This document shows positions 9,398 to 16,914 of a stretch of 22,926 nt of DNA, piece after piece. Each line of letters opens with the position of its first letter. Position 1 is the stretch's first letter. The DNA is from Candidatus Kapaibacterium sp. (lineage in GTDB: Bacteria; Bacteroidota; Ignavibacteria; Kapaibacteriales; UBA961), in NCBI GenBank assembly GCA_023259575.1, contig JALRHN010000010.1, positions 1-22,926 on the forward strand, read 5' to 3'. The position numbers and the translations under genes were made by a program. The notes under the pieces were generated by a model. That model searched no databases and had not been told where the DNA came from. It saw only the letters and a list, made by a program, of their open reading frames with translations.

Positions 9398-10756
9398 ATG
9401 TTTGAGAATTTACAAAGCAAACTTGAATCTGCCTTAAAACGTTTACGTGGGCAGTCTAAAATTACAGAAGAAAATATACAGGAAGCTCTGGCAGAAGTGC
9501 GTAATGCATTGCTAGATGCTGATGTTAATTTTTCGATTGCTAAAGAATTTATAGAAACAGTTCAAGTTAAGGCATTGGGTTTGGAGGTAAAGGGTAATAT
9601 TTTACCTGGACAAATGATAGTAAAATTAATTCATGATGAACTTGTTGCTTTAATGGGAACAGGGAAATCAGAAATTAATTTTAATTCTTCCCCTCCAACT
9701 GTAATTATGGTTGCTGGTTTGCAAGGATCTGGTAAAACCACATTTTGCGGAAAATTAGCATTATATCTAAAGAAAAAAGGACGTCAACCACTATTAGTTG
9801 CTGGCGATATTTATCGTCCTGCAGCGGTTGACCAATTAAAAATGTTAGGACAGCAAATAAGTGTTCCGGTATATTTCTCTGAAGGTAAAAATCCTGTAGA
9901 AATATCAAAAGAATCTCTTGGTTATGCTAGGAATTATGCTCGAGACATCATCATTATCGATACTGCAGGCCGCCTTACGATTGATGAGCAGATGATGCAA
10001 GAGATAGAGCATATTAAAACTGAAACTAAACCACGTGAAATTTTATTTGTATGCGATGCCATGACAGGTCAGGATGCTGTAAATACGGCCAAAGCTTTCC
10101 ATGATCGTTTGTCTTTAACAGGTGTTGTACTTACAAAATTGGATGGTGATACCCGCGGTGGTGCCGCATTATCTATCAAAAAAGTAGTAGGCCAGCCAAT
10201 AAAGTTTGTTGGTGTTGGAGAGAAGGTTGAAGCATTAGAACAATTTCATCCTGATCGTATAGCTTCTAGAATATTGGGAATGGGTGATATTATTACCCTT
10301 GTAGAAAAGGCCCAACAGGAGATTGACGATAAGGAAGCTGAACGTTTAGAAGAAAAAATCCGTAAGAATCAATTTACGCTCCAAGATTTCTTAGAGCAAT
10401 TACGGGTAATAAAGAAAATGGGTTCATTAAAGGATCTTCTCGGCATGATCCCTGGTATGGACAAAGCCATGCAAAATGTTCAATTGGATGATAAAGCATT
10501 CGGAAAAGTAGAGGCAATTATTTTGTCTATGACTAAAGAAGAACGCAATAATCCTAGAATATTAGGTGGTTCCCGTAAAAGAAGAATAGCATTAGGTAGT
10601 GGTTCATCAATTAGCGATGTAAATCGTTTATTGACACAATTTGAAGACATGCAAAAAATGATGAAAAATATGTCTCAAAGCCAAAATAATCCTATGCAAA
10701 AACTTCGTGGAATGAAAATGCCGAATTTCAAAATACCTACCGGATTCAGACGCTGA
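9398..10756 (+). CDS. ffh: Signal recognition particle protein Ffh (SRP54 GTPase)
   Basis: The 452-residue GTPase of the signal recognition particle, which binds 4.5S RNA and nascent signal or membrane sequences and delivers ribosomes to FtsY. The N domain (FENLQSKLESALKRLRGQ) is followed by the G domain with P-loop GLQGSGKT at 107-114, IYRPAAVDQLK, DTAGRL and TKLDGDTRGGAALS. The Met-rich M domain (from about 295) has LGMIPGM, the RNA-binding IGGSRKRRIA-like element (LGGSRKRRIALGSGSS) and DMQKMMKNM near the end. Length is normal. It is 42 bases upstream of rpsP, a common ffh-rpsP pairing. Codon use here is slightly more GC-rich than in its neighbours, as expected for a well-expressed gene. 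Confidence 0.98.
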   Translation: MFENLQSKLESALKRLRGQSKITEENIQEALAEVRNALLDADVNFSIAKEFIETVQVKALGLEVKGNILPGQMIVKLIHDELVALMGTGKSEINFNSSPPTVIMVAGLQGSGKTTFCGKLALYLKKKGRQPLLVAGDIYRPAAVDQLKMLGQQISVPVYFSEGKNPVEISKESLGYARNYARDIIIIDTAGRLTIDEQMMQEIEHIKTETKPREILFVCDAMTGQDAVNTAKAFHDRLSLTGVVLTKLDGDTRGGAALSIKKVVGQPIKFVGVGEKVEALEQFHPDRIASRILGMGDIITLVEKAQQEIDDKEAERLEEKIRKNQFTLQDFLEQLRVIKKMGSLKDLLGMIPGMDKAMQNVQLDDKAFGKVEAIILSMTKEERNNPRILGGSRKRRIALGSGSSISDVNRLLTQFEDMQKMMKNMSQSQNNPMQKLRGMKMPNFKIPTGFRR

Positions 10757-10798
10757 AATACCGGATTTTATTCACCCTTAACTTGAGTAGGGTATCTC

Positions 10799-11371
10799 AT
10801 GGTAAAACTTCGTTTACGCCGTAAAGGTCGTAAAAAAGCACCAACGTATGATATTGTAGCCGTCGATAGTCGTTCACGTCGTGACGGTGATTATTTGGAA
10901 CGTGTTGGATATTATGATCCAATGCATAAACCATCAACTTTGAATTTTAAGCATGATAGAGCAATCTATTGGCTTAATAATGGCGCCCAGCCTACAGACA
11001 TCGTTCGCTCTTTAATGAGTGTTGATGGTGTATTACTTCGCCGCCAAATGGAATTCAAAGGTAAAACAGCAGAAGAAATTGAAGTAGCTTTGGCAAAACA
11101 CAAAGATCAAGCTACTGCTCGTTATCTTCGCAAACAAGCTTCTCGCTTAGCTCGTAAAAATGCTCCTCCTGCACCAGTGGAAGAAGCAGCTCCTGTAGTG
11201 GAAGTAGCACCAGTAGTGGAAACAGCTCCTGTAGTAGAAGCAGCTCCTGTAGTGGAAGTTCAAGCAGAAGTAATTGAAACTGCACCAGTTACAGAAGAAG
11301 CAACACCAGTTTCTGCAGAAACTGCGGATTCTCCTTCAGCTGAAGCATCAGCTGAAGAAGCTCAAGACTGA
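10799..11371 (+). CDS. rpsP: 30S ribosomal protein S16 with long acidic C-terminal tail
   Basis: The first 80 or so residues are the canonical S16 fold (MVKLRLRRKGRKKAPTYDIV, DSRSRRDGDYLERVGYYDP, ERAxYWL-like RAIYWLNNGAQPTDIVRSL), which binds 16S rRNA early in 30S assembly. The remaining 100 or so residues form a low-complexity extension: a basic linker (RYLRKQASRLARKNAPP), then repeats of APVVE followed by E/A/T/S-rich sequence ending AEEAQD. Long acidic S16 tails are common in Bacteroidota; the typical bacterial protein is 80-90 residues. A TAGGG about eight bases before the ATG may serve as a weak ribosome-binding site. Likely co-transcribed with ffh and ended by the terminator immediately downstream. 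Confidence 0.97.
   Translation: MVKLRLRRKGRKKAPTYDIVAVDSRSRRDGDYLERVGYYDPMHKPSTLNFKHDRAIYWLNNGAQPTDIVRSLMSVDGVLLRRQMEFKGKTAEEIEVALAKHKDQATARYLRKQASRLARKNAPPAPVEEAAPVVEVAPVVETAPVVEAAPVVEVQAEVIETAPVTEEATPVSAETADSPSAEASAEEAQD
11189..11260 (+). repeat. Four tandem 18-base repeats in the rpsP tail
   Basis: Units at 11189-11206, 11207-11224, 11225-11242 and 11243-11260 each encode APVVE plus one variable residue (V, T, A, V). Units 1 and 4 differ by one base; unit 2 differs more at third positions, so the array has started to diverge. Such an array is prone to slippage, so tail length may vary between strains. Confidence 0.9.
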
Positions 11372-11395
11372 TTAACATATACATAGTTTTATATG

Positions 11396-11428
11396 AAAGC
11401 ACATCGATGTATCGATGTGCTTTTTTTT
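11396..11428 (+). terminator. Intrinsic terminator after rpsP
   Basis: A perfect 13-base inverted repeat (AAAGCACATCGAT, two bases, ATCGATGTGCTTT) runs straight into eight T residues in all. It folds as at least 11 base pairs with a small loop. It begins 25 bases after the rpsP stop and ends the ffh-rpsP unit. The rest of the gap to 11581 shows nothing recognisable. Confidence 0.95.
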
Positions 11429-11581
11429 GCTAAACAAAAAATCAATTGTAAAAAATATAATCTGTATTGGTTATTAAGTGAATGTTGTAGATATATACGT
11501 TTCTTGAAATTGAGGAATGATATAGTTATTACAAAGATCAATAAATTAAGGAATTATAAAAGTAGGAATGTCAAGATTCGC

Positions 11582-13606
11582 TTAGAACTTTTCTCTTCTG
11601 TATAATCTATACATAGCAATACTATGGGGGAAACTAATACAAGAAATAAATATGAAAAATGTTCCCCAATAGCCAAAAATATCTGTTTCTGATAAGGATG
11701 TTTGTGGTCTTAACATGAAGAATATCAAAAGCATTAGCCATGCCCCAGCATGAAAAGGCAAAGCTTTTGTCCAAATCGCAATATTATTTTGTTTAATATG
11801 ATCTTTTATATGTCCCCAACTTGTAATGCTGTGCTGTCCAATAAAATAGATACCAAAAGCCAATAGTAAAGGAATGTGGCTTGAAATCAATAGCCATAAA
11901 ATAGTTATTGTTAAAGAATATTGTTTTTTAAAGATAGAAAACAAGAAAAATGGTAAGAATATCCACTCAGGAAATTTCCAAGAAAAAGTAATATGAGCAA
12001 TTGAATTAGTAATGCTATTTGTTTCTGGTACATGGCTTGTTAATATATAGAGAAGAACAGTTATACCCCATAAAAATGAAATGATAGAAGAAAACCCCCA
12101 TTGCTTTCCATCTGCTTCTCCAAAATGCCAACACGAATATCCAATAAATAGAAATAATGCCAAAGGAGCATTCACATACCAGATGCATCCAAATAATAAT
12201 GATAAAAGTACATAACTGATAATAAATGAAGGCGTCTTTTTTCTGTCCCAATGTCCCATTTCAAGGATATGGTCCACTGCTCCATGTGGAATTCCTACTG
12301 CAAATAATCCTATTGCAAGTACTCCATAGCCTATAATTTGTTGTGAAATTGTATTATAGCCAAATGCATATAATAGTATAGTTAGACATGTTAAAAGAAG
12401 TGGTCTGAACCAAGTAAGTGCAATAATTTTTTGTACAAGAGTTATTAAAAATGGCGTCCAAGGTAATGCAGTAAATAACACAATATCTTCTGTAAGAGAA
12501 GTTTTTTCATCCAAAAACCGTAAAATATGTTTCGTATCTACTCCACGAAATAAAGCTTGGAAAATAGGTTTTCCTTGATGAGGTTTAGTATGTAAGATAT
12601 GTAATAATAAAGAATCATAAAAAGCAAAACGTCCTGTAGACATGTGAGTATATTCTTTATTGAGAGAATTTATATCTTGAGATAAATGTATCTTATCAAC
12701 GATATTATGAGCATGATAAAACATTGATTTAAATGTATATCCAGTACTAGGTTTAGTGAGATAATTTCTGGCACCTAATAGAATAATATCTTGCTTGATT
12801 TCATTATCAATCTTTACATTACTCATGGGAATACATCCTTGCTCATTATCAATTATTGAATATTCCCCGAATTGTTCTGTAATATAATGATGGAGATATT
12901 GTTCTGCACATTGCTTTTGGATGAGATCTGAACCAAATCTAGTGATTTCAACCAATGCTTGAGTAGAAGAAAATGGAAGAACATAGACAAACTGTGTACA
13001 ATCGTCTTGTTCAATATTAAAATCCATCATTCTAAATGTATCAATATCAAACAGTGGCTTGGTTAACTGAATCGTCCAACCAATAAAACTCTGAAAAATA
13101 TGTGTTTGAAAATGTCCCTTTGAAAGATAAGTAGGAGTTCTAGAATCAAATATAATATCAGCATAATACTGCAAACCATTTGTGTATATATAGGGTCCTG
13201 TATGATCTCTATGTACTTCTTCAACTGGATAATATAATCTATCCCATGAATAGATTTTTTCAAGCTTCTCAATTTCATGATATAGAGAAATGCTTTCTAT
13301 ATGATTATATGTTAATGGACTAATATTTTCAATTTTTGTTTCTGAAATTTGAATATGCGACCAAGAATGGGAAATTAGCGGTGATAACATTTCTAGAATT
13401 GTTTCTTGTTCATCAGCCCAAAAACAAAATGTTTTATCATTAGTATTGTGAACGGTTGGATCTATTAATAGGATGCTTTTTTGCAGTAAAAGATTTTTTC
13501 TGTGCAATTCTAGTAATACTAAACAAGCTGAAACACCTGCACCTGCAAAAATATAATCATATTTTTTTGCATTGTTAGGAATATGTAAGCTTAAAGAAGT
13601 ATTCAT
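11582..13606 (-). CDS. crtY-blh: Lycopene beta-cyclase fused to Brp/Blh beta-carotene 15,15'-dioxygenase
   Basis: A 674-residue two-domain protein in one uninterrupted frame. Residues 1 to about 390 are a CrtY-type lycopene cyclase: dinucleotide-binding YDYIFAGAGVSACL (Gly22, Gly24), NDKTFCFW, FQSFIGW, a YVLPFSSTQALVEITRF segment, GCIPM, KPSTGYTFKSM, and the family C-terminus (GKPIFQALFRG, ILRFLDEKTSLTED, LPWTPFL at 382-388). From about 400 the chain becomes a multi-pass membrane domain of the Brp/Blh family: GIPHGAVDH (His441, Asp445, His446), CWHFGEAD (His494) and GQHSITSWGH (His592, His599), the histidines expected to bind catalytic iron. Known roles: CrtY makes beta-carotene from lycopene; Blh cleaves it to two retinals. 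Inferred role: lycopene to retinal on one polypeptide. It lies 120 bases downstream of tyrS. No other carotenoid or rhodopsin gene is in the window. Confidence 0.9.
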   Translation of the reverse strand: MNTSLSLHIPNNAKKYDYIFAGAGVSACLVLLELHRKNLLLQKSILLIDPTVHNTNDKTFCFWADEQETILEMLSPLISHSWSHIQISETKIENISPLTYNHIESISLYHEIEKLEKIYSWDRLYYPVEEVHRDHTGPYIYTNGLQYYADIIFDSRTPTYLSKGHFQTHIFQSFIGWTIQLTKPLFDIDTFRMMDFNIEQDDCTQFVYVLPFSSTQALVEITRFGSDLIQKQCAEQYLHHYITEQFGEYSIIDNEQGCIPMSNVKIDNEIKQDIILLGARNYLTKPSTGYTFKSMFYHAHNIVDKIHLSQDINSLNKEYTHMSTGRFAFYDSLLLHILHTKPHQGKPIFQALFRGVDTKHILRFLDEKTSLTEDIVLFTALPWTPFLITLVQKIIALTWFRPLLLTCLTILLYAFGYNTISQQIIGYGVLAIGLFAVGIPHGAVDHILEMGHWDRKKTPSFIISYVLLSLLFGCIWYVNAPLALFLFIGYSCWHFGEADGKQWGFSSIISFLWGITVLLYILTSHVPETNSITNSIAHITFSWKFPEWIFLPFFLFSIFKKQYSLTITILWLLISSHIPLLLAFGIYFIGQHSITSWGHIKDHIKQNNIAIWTKALPFHAGAWLMLLIFFMLRPQTSLSETDIFGYWGTFFIFISCISFPHSIAMYRLYRREKF

Positions 13607-13699
13607 TATTCAGGTAGAGAATACAAATCCTATTGCATGCTTCTTAATAAAGAATAGGAAACTAATTCATAGTAATGAGAACAAGAATAATGAAAAATA

Positions 13700-13715
13700 C
13701 ATGAAATATTTCATG
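13700..13715. promoter_or_regulatory. 16-base perfect palindrome between tyrS and crtY-blh
   Basis: CATGAAATATTTCATG is its own reverse complement; with three flanking bases per side it is a 22-base palindrome with one mismatched pair. It begins 11 bases past the tyrS stop and 94 bases before the crtY-blh ATG. It could be an operator for a dimeric regulator, or a weak terminator for tyrS, since on the minus strand TATTTTTC follows. The sequence cannot decide which. Confidence 0.5.
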
Positions 13716-13726
13716 CATATCATGTT

Positions 13727-14947
13727 TTACATCATAATTTTTAAAAACTTTCTTTTACCAGCTTTAATAACTCTAGGATTTGAAATATCTATGGTTTGGG
13801 AAATATCGCTAACTTTTTCACCGTCTATGCTTACACCACCGCCTTGAATAAGACGTCTAGCTTCACCTTTAGAAGTTACCATTCCTGTATTTGCTAAAAC
13901 ATCTACTATCAAAGGATTAGGGCCTAATTCTGGTATAGATCTTTCTTCTACAATATCTGGTAAATCTTTTTTAACAAAGATTCTTTCGAATTCTTCAAAA
14001 GCAGCTTGACCAGCTTCTTTACCATGATACACAGCAACCACTCCCATTGCAGTATCAACTTTAGCTTGCCTTGGATGAATTGAGCCATTTTCTAAACCAA
14101 TAGCAAGTTCTTTTGTCTTAGACTCACTTTCCATTGCGGCATATTGATAGTAGCGAGTAATTAAGGTATCTGGAATAGACATAACTTTTCCAAACATTTC
14201 ACGTGGAGTATCGGTAATTGCGATATAATTACCCAGAGACTTGCTCATTTTTTCTATACCATCTGTGCCTTCTAAAATTGGCATAATGATAATACCTTGG
14301 GGTTCTACACCGTATGCTTTTTGTATCTCACGTCCAACAATTAAGTTGAATTTTTGGTCTGTTCCACCTAATTCTATATCAGATTTTATGGCTACTGAAT
14401 CCATAGCTTGCGCAAGAGGATATAAAAACTCATGAATGCTTAACGGTTCATTTGCATGAAAACGCTTAGAAAAATCATCTCTTTCTAACATTTGTGCAAC
14501 TGTATATTGAGCAGCAAGCTTTATAATATCTGCAAATGACATCGTTGAAAGCCATTCGGAATTATATTTAATCGTCAGATTTGACTCTGATAATATATGT
14601 GAAGCTTGTTCAAAATAACTTAAACCATTTGCTCTGGTTTCTTCTAATGAAAGGGCAGGACGTGTTTTAGACTTACCAGTTGGATCACCAATCATTCCAG
14701 TAAAATCACCAACAATTAAAATTGCTTGATGTCCTAAATCCTGAAAAGAACGCATTTTTCTTAATACTACTGCATGGCCTATATGTAAATCTGGACGGCT
14801 GGGATCGCATCCCAATTTAATTGTTAATGGCTTTTTTGAAACAATAGATCGTTCGATTTTTTTTACAATTTCATCTTCTGGAAATATCTCTGCAACACCT
14901 GTGCGCAGAATATCCATTTGTTCATTTAAAGTAGGAAATATTGTCAT
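13727..14947 (-). CDS. tyrS: Tyrosyl-tRNA synthetase
   Basis: A 406-residue class I aminoacyl-tRNA synthetase that charges tRNA-Tyr. HIGH is at 55-58 in LGCDPSRPDLHIGHAVVL, KMSKS at 233-237 in a GIEKMSKSLGNY context. The C-terminal 60 or so residues form an S4-like RNA-binding domain (TSKGEARRLIQGGGVSIDG, KVSD). The LGCDPSRPDLHIGH form, with GDPTGKSKTRPAL after it, marks the subgroup often called TyrZ-like rather than the E. coli type. It lies 31 bases downstream of the TPR membrane gene on the same strand and upstream of the carotenoid fusion gene. Length is normal and no defects are seen. Confidence 0.97.
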   Translation of the reverse strand: MTIFPTLNEQMDILRTGVAEIFPEDEIVKKIERSIVSKKPLTIKLGCDPSRPDLHIGHAVVLRKMRSFQDLGHQAILIVGDFTGMIGDPTGKSKTRPALSLEETRANGLSYFEQASHILSESNLTIKYNSEWLSTMSFADIIKLAAQYTVAQMLERDDFSKRFHANEPLSIHEFLYPLAQAMDSVAIKSDIELGGTDQKFNLIVGREIQKAYGVEPQGIIIMPILEGTDGIEKMSKSLGNYIAITDTPREMFGKVMSIPDTLITRYYQYAAMESESKTKELAIGLENGSIHPRQAKVDTAMGVVAVYHGKEAGQAAFEEFERIFVKKDLPDIVEERSIPELGPNPLIVDVLANTGMVTSKGEARRLIQGGGVSIDGEKVSDISQTIDISNPRVIKAGKRKFLKIMM

Positions 14948-14978
14948 ATCATTCAGGATAAAATATGGTCTAATTATA

Positions 14979-16835
14979 TTATAAATACGGTTGCAATAGT
15001 TTCATTGCTGCAGCGGGAATGTTAACACCCATTTTAACTAATCGTGGAACTAATTCTGCTGCTTCTAAATATCGTCTTTGAGTGATTAATATATCAAATA
15101 AGATAGTATATGAAGACAAAATATTATCCTGTGCTTTCATTGTTCGTCTAGCCATTATTTCTGCATTGACATAATCTTTGTTTGCAAAATATAGCAATGT
15201 AAGATTATTGAGAAATGTGGCACCATTTGGTGAAAGTCTGACAGCTTTTTCGGCAGCTTTTAATGCTTCGGGAAGCATTTTTTTCTTTTCATAAGCTACT
15301 GTTAAGTTTTGAAATACAGTTGGATCTTGAGATTCTAAAGAATCAGCAACTTTTAGTACTGCAATTGCTTTATCATAATCAGGATTGAGACCATATAAGT
15401 ATACTTTAGATAAATCGCTATAAAAGATGTCTTGATCAGGTGAAAGTTCTATGGCTTTTTTATATGCTTGGATTGCTAAAATTGGTTTGTCTGCAGTATA
15501 TAATGCTTTGCCATGTGCATGTTGAATTTCTGCTTTTTCAGGATATACTTTTGCTCCTTGTGTCCAATATGATAGTCTATTTTCATAACATGGTAAATAA
15601 TTCCACGCAATAGCTGCATATACAAAAACTAAGGGAAGGAAGGTAAAAACCTTCATCAAAGTCCAATTATTTTTAGATATACTTTTAAATAAAATTTCTA
15701 CTAACAAGACTAATATTGCGATAAAAGGCAAGAATGAACGATGTTCAGCATAAGTAAAATAAATATCACCATTTTTTCTACTTGCAGCCATTGTAGGTAG
15801 TAATATGAGCAAAAACCAGAGTGTCCAAAAAAGTATAGTAGATCCTTCTACTTTTCTGTTCATAAGAATACCTGTTATCACTCCAATAATTCCGAGGCCT
15901 AAGCCTGTCATGACCCAATCATAACTACCCAAAACGAATAGCTTTAATGGAATAAAAGCTTTTGCAATGATGATTGGTATCGTTTGAATATTTCTAATTA
16001 ATTCAAATGGACCTACTATATCCCCAGATGGTGGAATTCCTTTTAATGCTGAATAACGCATCAACAAAAAAATTGCTGATAAGACAATCCAGCCAATGAT
16101 AGGCAATGTATTTCTTTGAAGAATGTCTTTAACATTATGTAGAAATCCATTTTTTTTATCGGATCTAGATATCAATAAATAATCGGCAAAAAAACATAGA
16201 ACAGGCAATACAATAGCAGATTCTTTGGTAAATAATGTGCACATATAAAATGCTAAATGTAGCAATAAGCGCCATGTACCACCATATGCTTTATAAGAAT
16301 AATACAATAAAAAGCTGGGTATCCAGAACATCATTAATAATGAATCATTTCTTCCTGGAATCCATGCTGCTAAGGGAACAAATAAGGGATGGAAAGCATA
16401 TAATAATATCAGTCCAAACTGGATTGGGCCTTGACCATATAAAACAGTAATTAATCGCCAAACGAGTAAGACAGAAATTACAAAGTAAATGATATTTGCA
16501 ATATGATATGCTTGAGGTTGTATGCCGCTAAACTGAGCATCAATGATAAAGCTTCCAAAAAGAAAAGGCCTATATAAAGCACCATAATAATTGGTACTAA
16601 ATATCTTACTTAGATTAGAAATATTTGCATTAAATGTTGCATTATCAAGAATTAACGAATTATCATCTAGATAAGAATAATCATAATCTATTGCTGGCAA
16701 ATAGAAGGCAAAAGACAAAATAGCTAGAATAATATAAGGAGCAAATAATTTGCTATATACTTTCCATGTTGGGTCTGCTGGAGGTACATATTCACTTTTA
16801 GCTTTTCCATAAAGATAAAGTGGCATTTTTAACAT
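14979..16835 (-). CDS. TMTC-like multi-pass membrane protein with C-terminal TPR repeats (putative glycosyltransferase)
   Basis: A 618-residue protein with about 10 transmembrane segments in residues 30-410 and TPR repeats from about 430 to 600. The N-terminal region resembles the TMTC/PMT-type GT-C fold: an acidic pair in the first periplasmic loop (YSYLDDNSLILDN), then LYRPFLFGSFIID, AFHPLFVPLAAWIPGRNDSL and FTKESAIVLPVLCF, matching the HP-AW-GR-D and SKE elements of that family. The TPRs include YKKAIELSPDQDIFYSDLSK and EALKAAEKAVRLSPN. Family knowledge suggests lipid-linked sugar transfer to proteins, but neither donor nor target can be read here. The start could be the ATG at 16835 or the one three codons later. 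It follows yidC after an intrinsic terminator, so it may need its own promoter. Confidence 0.75.
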   Translation of the reverse strand: MLKMPLYLYGKAKSEYVPPADPTWKVYSKLFAPYIILAILSFAFYLPAIDYDYSYLDDNSLILDNATFNANISNLSKIFSTNYYGALYRPFLFGSFIIDAQFSGIQPQAYHIANIIYFVISVLLVWRLITVLYGQGPIQFGLILLYAFHPLFVPLAAWIPGRNDSLLMMFWIPSFLLYYSYKAYGGTWRLLLHLAFYMCTLFTKESAIVLPVLCFFADYLLISRSDKKNGFLHNVKDILQRNTLPIIGWIVLSAIFLLMRYSALKGIPPSGDIVGPFELIRNIQTIPIIIAKAFIPLKLFVLGSYDWVMTGLGLGIIGVITGILMNRKVEGSTILFWTLWFLLILLPTMAASRKNGDIYFTYAEHRSFLPFIAILVLLVEILFKSISKNNWTLMKVFTFLPLVFVYAAIAWNYLPCYENRLSYWTQGAKVYPEKAEIQHAHGKALYTADKPILAIQAYKKAIELSPDQDIFYSDLSKVYLYGLNPDYDKAIAVLKVADSLESQDPTVFQNLTVAYEKKKMLPEALKAAEKAVRLSPNGATFLNNLTLLYFANKDYVNAEIMARRTMKAQDNILSSYTILFDILITQRRYLEAAELVPRLVKMGVNIPAAAMKLLQPYL

Positions 16836-16856
16836 ATCTATTCCATATTATGTAAG

Positions 16857-16893
16857 AAAAAAGAGCAAAGCTTTTTTTAAAGCGATGCTCTTT
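16857..16893 (-). terminator. Intrinsic terminator after yidC
   Basis: On the minus strand AAAGAGCA and GCTTT pair with AAAGC and TGCTCTTT, giving a two-part stem with a 2x2 internal loop and a four-A loop, followed by more T residues. It begins 21 bases past the yidC stop and ends about 20 bases before the next gene, so it separates yidC from the TPR gene or attenuates read-through. Confidence 0.75.
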
Positions 16894-16914
16894 GTTTGAT
16901 TCAAGAGCTATTTT

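Noticed and set aside
11393..11605. Open plus-strand frame of about 70 codons after rpsP
   Set aside because: Its first part is the rpsP terminator stem and T-tract and the rest is AT-rich sequence with no protein-like pattern.
13572..13847. Possible small plus-strand gene between crtY-blh and tyrS
   Set aside because: It overlaps both minus-strand genes at their ends, has low-complexity Ile/Phe/Asn content, and no homology pattern.
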